Shown here: piece by piece, positions 10,866-22,370 of the stretch
How positions within the stretch are numbered: position 1 is the stretch's first letter
Layout of the letters: every line of letters begins with the position of its first letter
Source: Aselliscus stoliczkanus
Taxonomy: Eukaryota > Chordata > Mammalia > Chiroptera > Hipposideridae
NCBI GenBank assembly: GCA_033961575.1
Contig: CM066737.1
Coordinates: forward strand, 51,436,771-51,500,770
Direction: 5' to 3'
Length of the DNA: 64,000 bases
Translations under genes and position numbers: made by a program
Notes under the pieces: generated by a model
Databases searched by the model: none
What the model was told of the DNA's origin: nothing
The model's input: only the letters and a program-made list of their open reading frames with translations

Positions 10866-10950
10866 TCTCATATGACCCAGCAATTTCACTTCTGGGTATT
10901 TATCCTAAGAAAATGAAAACACTAATTCAAAAATATATATGCACAGGTAA
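10866..10950 (+). mobile_element. L1 ORF2 fragment, opposite orientation
   Basis: The text tatgacccagcaatttcac, tctgggtatttatcctaag and aaatgaaaacactaattc is sense-strand ORF2 near the C-terminal domain. It is joined head-on to the minus-strand 3' UTR at 10,628-10,865. Confidence 0.75.
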
Positions 10951-11381
10951 ATATTTTAATCTGACAATAGAAAATATGTTCTTTTTTAACATTTTATTTA
11001 TCAAATTTAATTGTTTGAGAATCATAATTATGAGAGCATGGGAGCCACATCTGAAGCTGGGGCTGAGAAGGGATCAACATGATTAATTGACCACCATTTT
11101 TTTCACATCACCAATGCTAGACATTCACATCTCTCAGTAGCCCTGCAATGCCATGTGCTTTTTGGGCCTATGCCCCATGTAAGACAGATACAGGAGTTGG
11201 ATGAACCTCATTTTCAGTGTCTGTGTGCCTGACATTCATTGCAATCTCAGGATCTACTCTATGCTCTTGAGAATAGTGATGCTGAATTCAGCAGGAAATC
11301 TATGTTACATCTTCTGGCAGGAACCTTCCCACTGTCATCTACCACTGGATGCTGTAATAGTTCGCATGTAAGAATGAAAAA

Positions 11382-11436
<55 letters not shown>

Positions 11437-11544
11437 CTTGGATGTTCTAACCAGTCCATGCATTCTAAGTGGTCCTGAACAGCAATGAGATCTTAGTTTG
11501 GAGACACTTTTCACTTTTTTTCACATAGAGACAAAGAGAGGGAG
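10951..11544. other. Unassigned sequence with a (GA)n microsatellite
   Basis: I recognise nothing except the (GA)n array at about 11,385-11,434. The 79-codon plus frame and the 66-codon minus frame both run through the array and are not genes. Confidence 0.6.
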
Positions 11545-12395
11545 AGAGAAGAAATGAATGTTTATGTCTACCAAAATGTGTACAAGAATGTTTATAGGGG
11601 CCAGCCGAGTGGCGTGTTGGTTAGGAGCTGGCTTGGGATGCCAGCTCTGAGCAGCGGGGCCCCAGTTCAGATCCCACATATGAGGGCCAGTGACACTGCC
11701 CTCTACAGCTAAGATGGTGATCAACAGATCCACCTGGTTGCCTATATAGCTAAGATGGTCGGCAAAGGTGTGGGCTGCAACCTCTGCTGCAGTGGGCTGC
11801 CATAGGCTACAGTGAGTGGGCGGCAGCCAGCGTGAGTGGCCATCCAGAGGCTAGCGACAGATCTGCCTCATCTGGGAAGAGTGCAATGATGATACCCACA
11901 TGGGCCTGTGAAGCAACGTCCTCCACAACTAGACTGAAGAACAAAAAGACAGCAACTTGGCTGTTCCCGTTCCCTGATTCCCTGACGCTGTTCCCCTCCC
12001 TCAATTCCCCAATAAAATCTTTAAAAAAATAAAGAATGTTTATAGCAACTTTATTCATAATAGTCTCAAACTGGAAACAACCCAAGTATGCAGAGTTGAA
12101 CAAACAAATAAATTATAGATAACTAATTATATATTCATACAGCAGAATAGTACACAGCTATAATAAATGAACTACTGATATATATAGCTGATTTCCACAG
12201 ACAGCAATCAGGAATGAAAGAAGTCAGATGCAAAAGAGTATGTACTGTAAGATTCCATTTATATGAAGTTCAAGAACAGGCAAATCTAAAAGATGGTAAT
12301 AGAAGTTAGAATGATGGTTATCTCTGTAGGGTGAGAATTAACTCGTAATGGGCTTAAGGGAGATTTTCTTGGTGCTGATAATGTTTTGTATCTTA
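11545..12395 (+). mobile_element. L1 3' portion, plus strand, split by a SINE-L
   Basis: The text gtttatagcaactttattc, ataatagtctcaaactgg, tacagcagaatagtacacag and tgtaagattccatttatatg is the usual ORF2 end and 3' UTR. No open frame survives. Confidence 0.75.
11598..12031 (+). mobile_element. SINE-L with an internal deletion
   Basis: The target duplication aagaatgtttatag lies at about 11,584-11,597 and 12,032-12,045. Part of the mid-body is missing after the ccacctgg word. The AATAAA and TCTTT tail motifs are intact. Confidence 0.9.
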
Positions 12396-12403
12396 AAGTA
12401 GGT

Positions 12404-12869
12404 CAAGAGTCAGCAAATTATATCTTGAGGGTCAAACTGGGCCACCACCTATGTTTTTATTTATTTATTTATTGTTTTTTTGGGGGGGCAGTGTCGCTGG
12501 CTCTCATATGTGGGACCCGAACTGGGGCTGCTGGCGTCCCAAGCCAGCACTTAACCACTGCGCCACTCGGCCGGCCCCCCACCAATGTTTTATATGGCTG
12601 GGGAGCTAAGGATAATTTTAATTTAGTAAATGGTTTGGAAAAAATAACCAGAATATTTTATGACATGTAAAAATTATATAAAATTCACATTTCGGTGTCC
12701 CTAAATAAATATTTATTGACACACAGCCACACTGGTTAGTTTACATATTGTTTAAGGCTGCCTTTGTGCTACAGAGGCAAAGTTGAATAGTTGTGACATA
12801 GACCATGTGGCCTGCAAAGCCTAAAATATTTACTCTTTGGCCTTTACAAAAAATGTTCGCTGACCCCTG
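12404..12869 (-). mobile_element. hAT (Charlie-type) non-autonomous element
   Basis: The ends read caagagtcagcaaat (left) and, reversed, caggggtcagcgaac (right), an imperfect inverted pair. The 8-base flanks are aagtaggt and atctaggt (6 of 8 match). The interior words tggcctgcaaagcctaaaat and tatttactctttggccttta fit a familiar ancient hAT family. A SINE-S interrupts it. Confidence 0.75.
12457..12577 (-). mobile_element. SINE-S
   Basis: The reverse copy reads gggcagtgtcgctggc to cactcggccggcccc. It is inserted in the hAT element. The flanks accacctatgttttt and accaatgtttta look like a decayed duplication. Confidence 0.85.
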
Positions 12870-14009
12870 ATCTAGGTCATAGTTACATGGGTGTAGACAT
12901 ATGTAATAACTCATTGAGCTGTGCATTTAAGGTTAGTTCACTTTACTGCAAAGAATTTTTTCAAGATCTAAAGAAAGGGAGATTAATAAGGACATTTGCT
13001 CAAATATTTGACGTACATTAGGTTCAGAAAAGAAATGCCGAATTCAGTTCCTTCTTTCTGTTCTTTCTTATAGATGAGAATCATTCCTTTATGACCAAAG
13101 TATTATGAGAAGCAACATTAGAATCAACTTTGATATAAATTAACCAATCAATAAAGTTCTTTCAAATCACAATATTCAGAATGACATCTTGCAAGTAGAA
13201 AACAACATGATTAATATGTCTTTTCCTATTTTTCCTTTAAAAATTAAAACCAAAACTGTAAAATGGAAAACTGTTTTTGGCAACAACAGAATGTCTTCCT
13301 CTCATTTGTGGTCATGTATTAAATCATCGTTAAAGGTCATCATGACTTGTCTGAAAAGACATTTGTGTTGTTAACTAAAGAAATGATTTTAAAGTCCCCA
13401 TGCTACTCTTTCACAGGAAAATATCTGTTACTATGAAGAGGAGAGTGTAAGCCAAATGACAGTGATGAATGCACTGTAAACATTTCTTGTTGGAAGCTTG
13501 TAATGATGCGATTTCTTTATATTGTCAAACTTGTTCCTTACTTTGGTTTCCTATTTTGGTTGTGTCCAATATTTATAAATTGTAATGTATGTGAAGGAGC
13601 ACATTTCAGTATGAAAAATTAAAGGAGAGCTGGAAAATATAGCTACAAGATAGCTTCAGGGTAGGAAATGCGTTTGTTTCTAAAAGCCAGAATACAAGTT
13701 TAAAATCACAGGCTGGTACTCAGAAAAGCCAGTGACAGCCTTTTCATTAAACCTTGGCTGAATTGTATAGTCGTGCTGTTGTAGTTGCTGCTGTTACAGC
13801 TAAAGTTGTAAACCAAACAATATGAGAGCAATCTAATTCGAGTGGCAAGAAAAAGTAGGTCGATTTTGTTGATCAGCTTGTGTACTTTTTATTGATATTA
13901 AACACATTTTCTATTCATCTTCTAATCAGCATTCAGCCTCAAGCGTAGTTCACCTGTTGAACTACTAGGCAACTTTTCTTTTCTTGGTGTAGAGTAGAGA
14001 ATGTTTTTG
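12870..14009. other. Unique block, no repeat recognised
   Basis: There is no transposon text and no RNA gene. The only gene-like signal is the weak terminal-exon candidate at 13,417-13,479, described separately. Confidence 0.5.
13417..13479 (+). other. Weak candidate terminal coding exon
   Basis: An acceptor-like tract, tgctactctttcacag, ends at 13,416, with an upstream ctaaa that could serve as a branch point. It is followed by 20 codons (ENICYYEEESVSQMTVMNAL) and TAA at 13,477-13,479. An ATTAAA polyadenylation-type hexamer lies at 13,618-13,623. I recognise no protein with this ending, and such combinations also arise by chance. Confidence 0.15.
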
Positions 14010-14935
14010 AAAAAAATTTTTGACTATGGTTGGCATATAGTGATTCAACATTTACATACCTTAAAATGTGATCACCACACTAAGCATAGCAACCATCTGT
14101 TAACATGCTATGTGATTAAAATATTATTGACTATATTTCCTGTACTGTACACTACATATCCATGGTTTATTTATTTTATAACTGGAAGTTTGCACTTTCA
14201 CTTTTTTCACCCATCCCGCAACAACCATCCCCTCTGGCAACAATCAATGTATTCTCTATTTCTATGAGTCTATTTTTGTTTTGATTAGCTTCTTTGTTTG
14301 TTTTGATTTTTTAGATTCCACATATAAGTGAAATCATGGTATTTGTCTTTCTCTGATTTAGTATAATACCCTTTAGGTCTACCTATGCTGTCACAAATGG
14401 CAAGATTTAATTTTTTTTATTGCTGAGCAAAATTCCATATATATTATTATAGCCAAGATATGGAAGCACCCTGGGTGTCCATCAGTAGATTAATGAATAA
14501 AGAAAAATGTGAGATATATATATATATATTCATTAATCTACTGATGCACCCAGGGTGCTTCCATATCTTGGCTATAATAATGTTGCAATGAACATAAGGG
14601 TGCTTATCTTCTTGAATTAGTGTTTTCATTTTTATTGGATAAATACTCAAAAGTGGAATTGCTGGATCATATGGTAGTTCTATTTTTAATTTTCTGAGGA
14701 ACCTCCATAATGGCTGCACCAGTTTGCAATCCCACCAAGAGTGTATGAGGCTTCCCTTTTTTCCACATTCTCTCCAGCCCTTGTTACTTGTTGATTTATT
14801 GATAATAGCCATTCTGACCAGTGAGGTGATACCTCATTGTGATTTTGACTGGAATTTCCCTGATAATTAGTGACATTGAGCATCTTTTCATGTGTCTGTT
14901 GGCCATTTGTGTATCCTATTAGGAGAGAAATTAGG
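14010..14935 (-). mobile_element. L1 3' portion, minus strand, with a fold-back
   Basis: The 3' UTR words (gtgatcaccacactaagcat, cacatataagtgaaatcatg) lead into ORF2 C-terminal text up to about 14,935. The minus frame at 14,447-14,812 carries the conserved [15 protein letters not shown] C-terminal stretch. Inside the ORF2 part, about 75 bases are present as an inverted copy beside the direct copy. Confidence 0.85.
14443..14582. repeat. Long imperfect palindrome within L1
   Basis: The left arm is at about 14,443-14,499 and the right arm at about 14,528-14,582. They are reverse complements over about 55 bases with one 2-base gap (tgtccatcag against ctgatgcac). The loop is (AT)-rich. Confidence 0.9.
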
Positions 14936-14971
14936 GTTGCTAGATTTCACCAATCTATTACCAATTCCTTT

Positions 14972-15092
14972 TTTTCATTTTTTTGTTTCTTTTTTTTTGA
15001 GGGCAGTGTCACTGGCCCTCACATGTGGGACCCGAACCAGGGCCGCTGGCTTCCCAAGCCAGCGCTTAACCACCGCGCCACTCTGCCAGCCC
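14972..15092 (-). mobile_element. SINE-S
   Basis: Exact target duplication ttaccaattccttt at 14,958-14,971 and 15,093-15,106. Confidence 0.93.
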
Positions 15093-15425
15093 TTACCAAT
15101 TCCTTTCTTATGAACCCTGATGACTGATCCCACCTCTTGAATTGTTGGGAGGTTTTAGCTCTAATTTGAAGTCTATCTGGTTTCAGAAATTAATTTTTAC
15201 ATAGAAAATATCCCACTTTGATGTTGTTGGAGGATTAAATGAAATAATGTATGTAAATTTCCAAAAGCACAGGAGCCTTCTATGATTTATTCTAATGTCA
15301 GCTTTGTAAGAAATCCATGTGGACCTGACACCTCATTTGGTGGTAGTTGGACCCAGGCAGAAAGTGGAACAGTAGCAGCACTGTTTTACAGAACTTTCTA
15401 TGATGATGGAAGTGTCCTGTATTTA

Positions 15426-15592
15426 CACTGTCCAATTCAGTAGCCACTAACCACATGTGACTACTGAGCACTTAAAATGTGCCTAGTGTGACTAAGAAAC
15501 CAAATTTTAATTATTTTAAATCTATTAAATTCAAATATAAATGGCCACATGGGACTGGTGGTTACCATACTGGACAATACAGCCTCAGGGCA
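15426..15592 (+). mobile_element. Short hAT-type palindromic element
   Basis: The ends cactgtccaattcag and, reversed, ctgtattgtccagtat form an inverted pair. The interior cactaaccacatgtgactac and gcacttaaaatgtgcctagt with its mirrored ggccacatgggactgg is typical of a small ancient Charlie-type element. Confidence 0.7.
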
Positions 15593-15984
15593 CTAAGTTG
15601 TACTTGCTAAAGTAGCTTCAAATTAGGTGTTCTTATCTTTCTTTGAAGTGCCATGTTCCCCTTGGGAAGAAGTCTGATGAAACCTACTGGACAATTTCTT
15701 ACAAATAATATTTTCCTTTCTTTTTAAAAACAGCTTTATTGAGGTATAATCCACATACCATATAATTCACCCTTTTAAAGTGTATAATTCAATGCTTTTT
15801 TAGTATATTCACAGTGTATGCAACCACTACCACAGTCAATTTGAAATCATTTTCACCACCTCAAGAAGATACCTCATGTTGGTTAGCTATCATCCCCCTA
15901 TCCCCTTAACCCTGCCCCTAGCTCTAATGACTAATCTACTTTGTCTTTAACATTTTCGCTATTCTGGGTTTTCACATTGTTATT

Positions 15985-16893
15985 AATTGTGACTCCAAAA
16001 AGAAGTCCTAGCCTCTAGTACCTCAGAATGTGTCTTGATTTGGAAAGAAAGATCATTGCAGGACCGGCCGAGTGGCGCATTGGTTAAGTGCTGGTTTTGG
16101 GATGCCGGCGGCCCCGGTTCGGATCCCACATGAGGGCCAGTGACACTGCCCTCTACAGCTAACAACAGCTCCACCTGGAGCTGGGCTGTGCGAGCCCCGG
16201 TGATGGTGTGGGCTGAAGCCCCTGCTGCGGTGGGCTGCCATAGGCTACAGTGAGTGGCCCGCAGCCAGCGTGAGCGGCTGGCAGCCAGCGCGAGCTGCCA
16301 ATAGCCGCAGTGAGCGACATCCAGAGGCCAGCGACCGATCTGCCTCATCCGGGAAGAGTGCAAGGACGATACCAACAGTGAAGCAACATCCTCCGCAACT
16401 AAACTGAAGAACAAAAAGACAGCAACTTGTCTGTTCCCCTTCCCCGATTCCCCAACGCTGTTCCCCTCCGCCAATTCCCCAATAAAAAAATCTTTAAAAA
16501 AAAAAAAAAGAAAGATCATTGCAGATATAACTAGTTAAGAAGTCATACTGGAGTTCAGTGGGCCCTTAATCCAACATTACTGGAGCCTTTTTAAGAAGGA
16601 AATTTGGACACAGGGGGAAGATGATGTAGAGACACAGGGAGATAATGGCCATGTGAAATGGGGTACAGATATTAAAGTGATGCAAGCCAAGGATTACCAA
16701 GGATTGCTTGTAAATATCAGAATCTAGAAGAGGCAAGGAGGAATTTAATTCTACAGGTTTCAAAGGAAGTATAACCCTGCTGATAACATGATTTCAGACT
16801 TCTAGCTTTGAGAACTATGAGACCATAAATTTCTATTATTTTAAGTCACTCAGTTTGGGTACTTTGTTAATGGCAGTCCTGGGAAATTAACAC
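15985..16893 (+). mobile_element. MLT1-like solo LTR (ancient MaLR), split by a SINE-L
   Basis: The words gtcctagcctctagtacctc, gcccttaatccaacattact, aggaaatttggacacag, gacttctagctttgagaac and ggtactttgttaatggcag follow the order of MLT1-type LTRs. There is no internal retroviral sequence. The SINE-L at 16,062-16,509 interrupts it. Confidence 0.7.
16062..16509 (+). mobile_element. SINE-L
   Basis: The target duplication gaaagatcattgcag at 16,047-16,061 and 16,510-16,524 is exact. The head has a clean B box, ggttcggatccc. The tail has AATAAA and TCTTT. The 178-codon minus frame across it is read-through. Confidence 0.94.
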
Positions 16894-16957
16894 ACATCTG
16901 AATCAAATCATATAGTATGTGTTTTTTTGTGACTGGCTTCTGTCACTTGTCATGTTT

Positions 16958-17984
16958 TCTTTTCTTTTTTTAAAAAAACTTTTCATTATTATTATTAGTA
17001 GTAGTAATAGTAGTAGTAGTAGTAGTAGTTACAGATGTACAAAAACAGTGCAATAGTTACCTTTTTCACCCCTTACAAAGTGACTACTCCCTCCTCCCTC
17101 CCCTGTCCCCCCACCCCCGATATCATACATATCTATTACAATTCCATTGACTCCACCCCACACTATATTCCATATCCCATGACTATATATGTGTTAAATT
17201 ATAGTTGACATATAATATTATTAATCAGCAGCTTCAGATGTACAGTGCAGTGGTCAGGCCACTACAGTCCATGAAGTGGTCTCCTTGACCAGACATGAGT
17301 CTATCTGGTCCCCTAAAAGTATATTTATATTATTTATTATATTCCCTAAACTGTCTCTTCTGTCTCTGGTAGTATTGTAGTTATCAGTTTGTGTTGCCTC
17401 GTCCCTTCCCCTTCTTCCTCATGCCCATCCCCATCCCATCTAGCCCTCATCAGTTTTTTCTTTGTGTCTCTAAGACTATTTCTGTTTACATCCCTCGTTT
17501 ATTCAGTTCTTTAGATTCCACATATAAGTGAAATAATATGGTATTTGTCTTTCTCTGGCTGACTTATTTCACTTAACATAATGTTCTCTAGGTCCATCTG
17601 TATTGTTCCAAATGGTACGATTTCATTCTTCTTTATAGCTGCATAATACTCCATTGTGTAAATGTACCACAGTTTCTTAATCCAGTCGTCTATCACTGGG
17701 CATTTCGATTGTTTCCAAGTCTTGGCTATTGTAAATAGCGCTGCAATGAACATAAGAGTGCATATATTTTTTTGAATTAGTGTCTTGGGATAAATACCTA
17801 AGAGTGGAATTGCTGGGTCATAAGGTAGTTCCGTTTCCAGTTTTTCTGAGATAACTCCATACTGATTTCCATAGTGGCCACACCAGTCTGCAATCCCATC
17901 AACAGTGCAGCAGGGTTCCCTTTTCCCTACAGCCTCGCCAGCACTTGCTGTTTGTTGATTTTTTGATGATAGCCATTCTGACCA
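16958..17984 (-). mobile_element. 5'-truncated L1, minus strand
   Basis: The target duplication gtcacttgtcatgttt / gtcacttgtcgtgttt lies at 16,942-16,957 and 17,985-18,000. The 3' end carries an A-rich tail plus a (TAG)n stretch at about 16,988-17,029. The 3' UTR shows two gtacag..cagtgcaatagtta-type modules. ORF2 C-terminal coding is open at 17,511-17,753 ([20 protein letters not shown]). It inserted in the very old L1. Confidence 0.9.
17511..17753 (-). pseudogene. L1 ORF2 C-terminal fragment
   Basis: An open 80-codon stretch of the far C-terminus of ORF2p, downstream of the Cys-rich motif. It is a truncated, dead copy. Confidence 0.85.
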
Positions 17985-18532
17985 GTCACTTGTCGTGTTT
18001 CACAGTCCATATATTAACATGCATCAGTACTTCATTTGTTTTTATGACCAAATAATATTCTACTATATGGATATACCACCTTTGTTTCTTTATTTATTCA
18101 TTAATGAACATTTGATTTTTATCCACTTTTTTTGCGACTATGAATAATGCTGCTGTAAGTATTTGTGTATGTTTCTGTGTGGACATAGGATTTCATTGTC
18201 TCTTGGGTATACATCTAAGAATGGAAATGCTGGGTCATATAGTAACTCTATGTTTAATCATTTGAGGAACTGCCAGACTGTATTCCAAAGTGACTGAACC
18301 ATTTTACATTCCAACCAGTAGTATATGAGAGTTCTGTGTCTTCACATCCTTGCCAACATTTGTTATCTGATTTTTTGGTTCTAGCCATCCTAGTGGCTAT
18401 GAAGTGATATCTTGTAAATTTTATTTCCATTTCTCTAATGACTAATTATATTGGGCATCTTTTCACATGCTTATTGTTCATTTGTATATATTCTTTGGAG
18501 AAATGTCTATTCAGATCTTTTGCCCATTTTTT

Positions 18533-18628
18533 TTTGAGGGCAGTGTCACTGGCCCTATATGTGGGATCCGAACCAGAGCCATTGGCGTCCCAAGCCAGCT
18601 CTTAATTACCGCACCACTCGGCCGACCT
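18533..18628 (-). mobile_element. SINE-S
   Basis: The reverse copy gggcagtgtcactggccc to ccactcggccgacc has host flanks ttttgcccatttt / ttttgcccagtttt, a decayed duplication. Confidence 0.88.
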
Positions 18629-19341
18629 GTTTTGCCCAGTTTTAATTGGGTTATTTGTATTTTTATTCTTGAGTTTTAAGAATTTTTTATGTTTCCTAGA
18701 TAAAAGCCCCTTATCAGCTATATGATTTGAAAATATGTTTTCCCATTCTGTGAGCTGTCTTTTACTTTCTTGATGGTATCCTTTGACATAAAAGCTTTTA
18801 ATTTTGGTAAAGTACAATTTATATTTTTCTCTTTTTGGCTCAAGTTTTGGTGTCATATCTAAAAACCTTTCTCCAAGTCCAAGGTTATAAAGATTTCCTT
18901 CTGTGTTTTCTTCTTGGTGTTTTATAGCTTTTGCTCTTATGTTTATGTCTTTGATCCTTTTGAGTTAATTTTGAGTATATGGTGTGAGGTAGACATCTAC
19001 ATTCATTATTTTACATGTTGCTATCTACTTGTCTCAACAATTTGTTGAAAAGACTATTTTCCCCCCCATTGAATACTCTTGGCAGTCTTGCCAAAAATCA
19101 GTTGACCAAAGATATATGGTTTTATTTTTGGAATTTCAGTGATTTCCATTGATCTGTATATTTATCCTTGTGCTAATATTACTCTGTCTTGATTACTGAT
19201 GCTTTAGAATAAGATTTGAAATTGAAAAGTGTGAGTCATCCTATTTTATTCTTCTTTTTCATGAAGAATAGTTTTGGTTATTCTGGATCTCTTGCCAGAT
19301 TTTACAATCAGCTTATCAGTTTCTAAAAAGAATTTAGCTGG

Positions 19342-19507
19342 GGCCGGCCGAGTGGCTCAGTTGGTTAAGAGCTCACTCAAGAGTGCGAGCTGAGCTCTGA
19401 GCAACAGCAGTTCGATTCCCAGCCTGAGCTGAGTTGCTGCTGAGCTGCCAACAGGTGGAAGGAAGGCTTAGCTAAAAATAAAAAAATAAAAAATAAAAAA
19501 TAAAAAT
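19342..19507 (+). mobile_element. SINE-G
   Basis: Target duplication aatttagctgg at 19,331-19,341 and 19,508-19,518. The A tail has decayed to (AAAAAT)n. Confidence 0.92.
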
Positions 19508-20310
19508 AATTTAGCTGGAATTCTGTTAGAGATTCTATGGAATATGTATATCACTTCAAGGAGTGCTGCTGGATTTAAAATGTTAAGTCTTCCAATCCAT
19601 GAACATATTTTTTTCATTTATTTAGATCTTGTATAATTTCTTTCAAGAATACTTTGTAGTTTTCTAGATTTATACTCCTTTTGTTAAATTTATTTCTAAG
19701 TATTTTTTCTTTTTAATGCTATTGTGAATGGAATTGTTTTCTTATTTTCATTTTCAGATTGTTAATTACAAGAGTATAGAAGTATAATTTTTTTATATTA
19801 ATCTGCCATCCTACAAACTTACCCAACTCATTTATTTATTTAATAGTTTTTTACTGGATTCCTTAGGATTTTCTACGTATAAACCATGTCATCTGTAAGT
19901 AGACATAATTTCACTTCTTCCTTTCCATTCTTAATGCCTTGTATTTCTTTTTCTTCCCTACTTGCCCTTGCTAGAACCTCCAGTGTAATGTTGAATAGAA
20001 GTGGCAAGACCAGACATACTTGTCTTATTTCTATTCTTAGGGGAAAAGAATGCAGTCTTTACCATTAAGTGTGATGTTAACTTTGGAGATACCTTTCATT
20101 AGATTGAGGAAGTTCCCTTATATTCTTAGTTTGTTGAGTGTTTTTATCATAAAATAGTGTTTGCATTTTATTAAATGTTTTTTCTTTGTCTACGGAGGTG
20201 ATAGTGCAATTTTTAATTCTATTTATATGATGTATTACATTAATTGAACGTTGGATATTAACACAGTCTTGTATCCCTGGGCTATATGTATCCTGCTTGG
20301 TTATGGTGTT

Positions 20311-20796
20311 GTTGTTTTTTTAAAGATTTTATTGGGGAATTGGGGGAGAGGACCAGCCAAGTCGTTGTTCTTCAATCTTGGTTGTGGAGGGCGCCAGTTG
20401 CCACCTGGCTTCCTGTCGGCAGCTCATGGTCTCTAAGCTCAAGGTGCTGTATTCAATCTTAGTTGCAGGTGGGCGTAGCTACTATTCCATGTGGGAGTCA
20501 AACCCAGCAGCCTGGTTGTTAAGAGTGCACGCCCTATCCACTGAGCCATCCGGGTGACAGCTCAGCTCGAGGTGCTGAGTTCAATCTTAAGTTGCAGGTA
20601 GGTATAGCCCATCATTGAACAAGCAATATTTTTGTTACAGTAGCTGAGCCATCCTGCCACCTGTTGGCAGCTAAGCGACAGCTCAGCTAGGGTGCAGCGT
20701 TCACTGGCCCATGTGGGAATCGAACCAGAGGCTCTGTTGCTCAGAGCATGCGCTTTAAGCCAACTCTTTAACAAACTGAGCCACTCGGCTGGCCCA
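20311..20796 (-). mobile_element. Dimeric tRNA SINE (SINE-D)
   Basis: Flanked by ttatggtgtt at 20,301-20,310 and 20,798-20,807. Read on the minus strand, it has two successive tRNA-like heads with their own B-box words, a body, and the tail ccccaataaaatctttaaa. It is about 490 bases, against about 100 for SINE-S. Confidence 0.85.
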
Positions 20797-20868
20797 GTTA
20801 TGGTGTTTATTTCTTTTTATATGTTGCTGGTTAAATTTGCTAGTATTTTGTTAAAATTTTTTCTGTCC

Positions 20869-21304
20869 AGAGCCAGCTGAGTGGCTCGTTTGTTAAGTGT
20901 TAGCTTGGGATACCAGCTCTGAGCAGCAGGGCCCCAGTTCAGATCCCACATGAGGGCCAGTAACGCTGAGCCCTTTACAGCTAAGATGGTGAACAGCAGC
21001 TCCACCTGGTGTTGGGCTTCTGTGAGTTGCCGGCAATGGCGTAGGTTGCAGCCCTTGCTTCAGTGGGCTGCTGTAAGCTGCCATCAGTGTCAGCAGCCAG
21101 TGTGAGCTGCCGAGAGCAGCCGTGAGCAAGCCGTCCAGAGGCTGGCGACCGATCTGCCTCACTCAGGAAGAGCGCAATGATAATACCAACATGGGCTAGT
21201 GAAGCGATGTCCTACACAAATAGACTGAAGAACAAAAGGACAGCAACTTGTCTGTTCTGCTTCCCCGGTGCCCCAACGCTGTGCCCTCCCCCCTAATTCC
21301 CAAT
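20869..21304 (+). mobile_element. SINE-L lacking its tail
   Basis: The head (gccagctgagtggctcg) and full body reach gtgccctcccccctaattccc and then stop abruptly, without AATAAA or an A tail. The next base begins an inverted SINE-L piece. Confidence 0.88.
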
Positions 21305-21487
21305 TCAACAGCCTACGCCGTCACTGGCGACTCACAACATCCCAGCTCCAGGTCGAGCTGTTGTTCACCATCTTAGCTATAGAAGGGGCAGTGTCACTGG
21401 CCCATGTGGGATATGAACAGGTGGCCCTGATGCTTAGAGCTCATGTTCCCAAGCCAACTCTTAACCAACGAGCCACTCTACTGTCCC
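21305..21487 (-). mobile_element. SINE-L 5' part, inverted against its neighbour
   Basis: Read on the minus strand it starts with a SINE-L head at 21,487 and runs to gatggtgaacaacagctcg and the gcgtaggctgttg word, then ends at the junction. Its 3' half is missing. Confidence 0.85.
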
Positions 21488-22224
21488 CTTTAATTTCCTC
21501 CTTGACCTATGTGTTATTTAGAAGTGTGTTGTTGATTTCCACACATACTTGAGTGTCCCCACAATTTTCCTTTTATTGACTTCTAAATCAATTCCACTGT
21601 GACCAGAGAACATACTTTATATCACTTCTACCCTTTCAAATTTACTTAAGTTTGTTTTATGGCCTAGTATATAACTTGTCCTGGAGGATGCTCCATGCAC
21701 ATTTTAGAAGAATGCATTTCAGGTTACTGATCAGTAGATTTCTCTATAGATACGTTAGGTTTAGTTGCTTTGTAGTGTTGTTTGTCTTCTTTTTCCTCAT
21801 TGATCTGTCTTACTGTTGTATCCATTATTGAAAGTAAGGTATTGAAGCCTGCAACCATTATTGTTGAATTTTCAAATTTTCCCTTCATTTCTGTCAGTTT
21901 TTGCTTCATGTATTTTGGTGCTCTGATATTTGATGCATATATGTTTATAATTTTTATAGCTTTCTCACAGAATGACACTTGTCATTATAACATTTTCCTT
22001 TTTATTTTTAGTAACATTTTCTGTGTTAAATTCTATTGTATCTGACATTAGTATAGTCAACCTAGTTTTTCTGTGGTTGCTATTTGAAAGATATGCTTTT
22101 CCCCATCAAGTTACTTTCACTCTATTTTGTCTTGGAATCTGAAGTATGTGCAACGTAGATAACATATAGTTGGGTAATGTTTTTTAAATCCATTCTGACA
22201 ATATGTTTTTTGATTGAATTGTTT

Positions 22225-22370
22225 TGGTTTTTTTTTTAGCTGAGCCATCCTGCCACCTGTTGGTAGCTCAGTGGCAGCTCATCTCGGGCTGGGCATCGAG
22301 CGGCTGTTGCTCAGAGCACAGCTCGCACTCTTGAGCGAGCATTTAACCAACTGAGCCACTCAGCGGGCCC
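22225..22370 (-). mobile_element. SINE-G
   Basis: Target duplication tttgattgaattgttt at 22,209-22,224 and 22,371-22,386. Confidence 0.93.

Noticed and set aside
11239..11478. Open frame with an RE repeat
   Set aside because: It runs through a (GA)n microsatellite.
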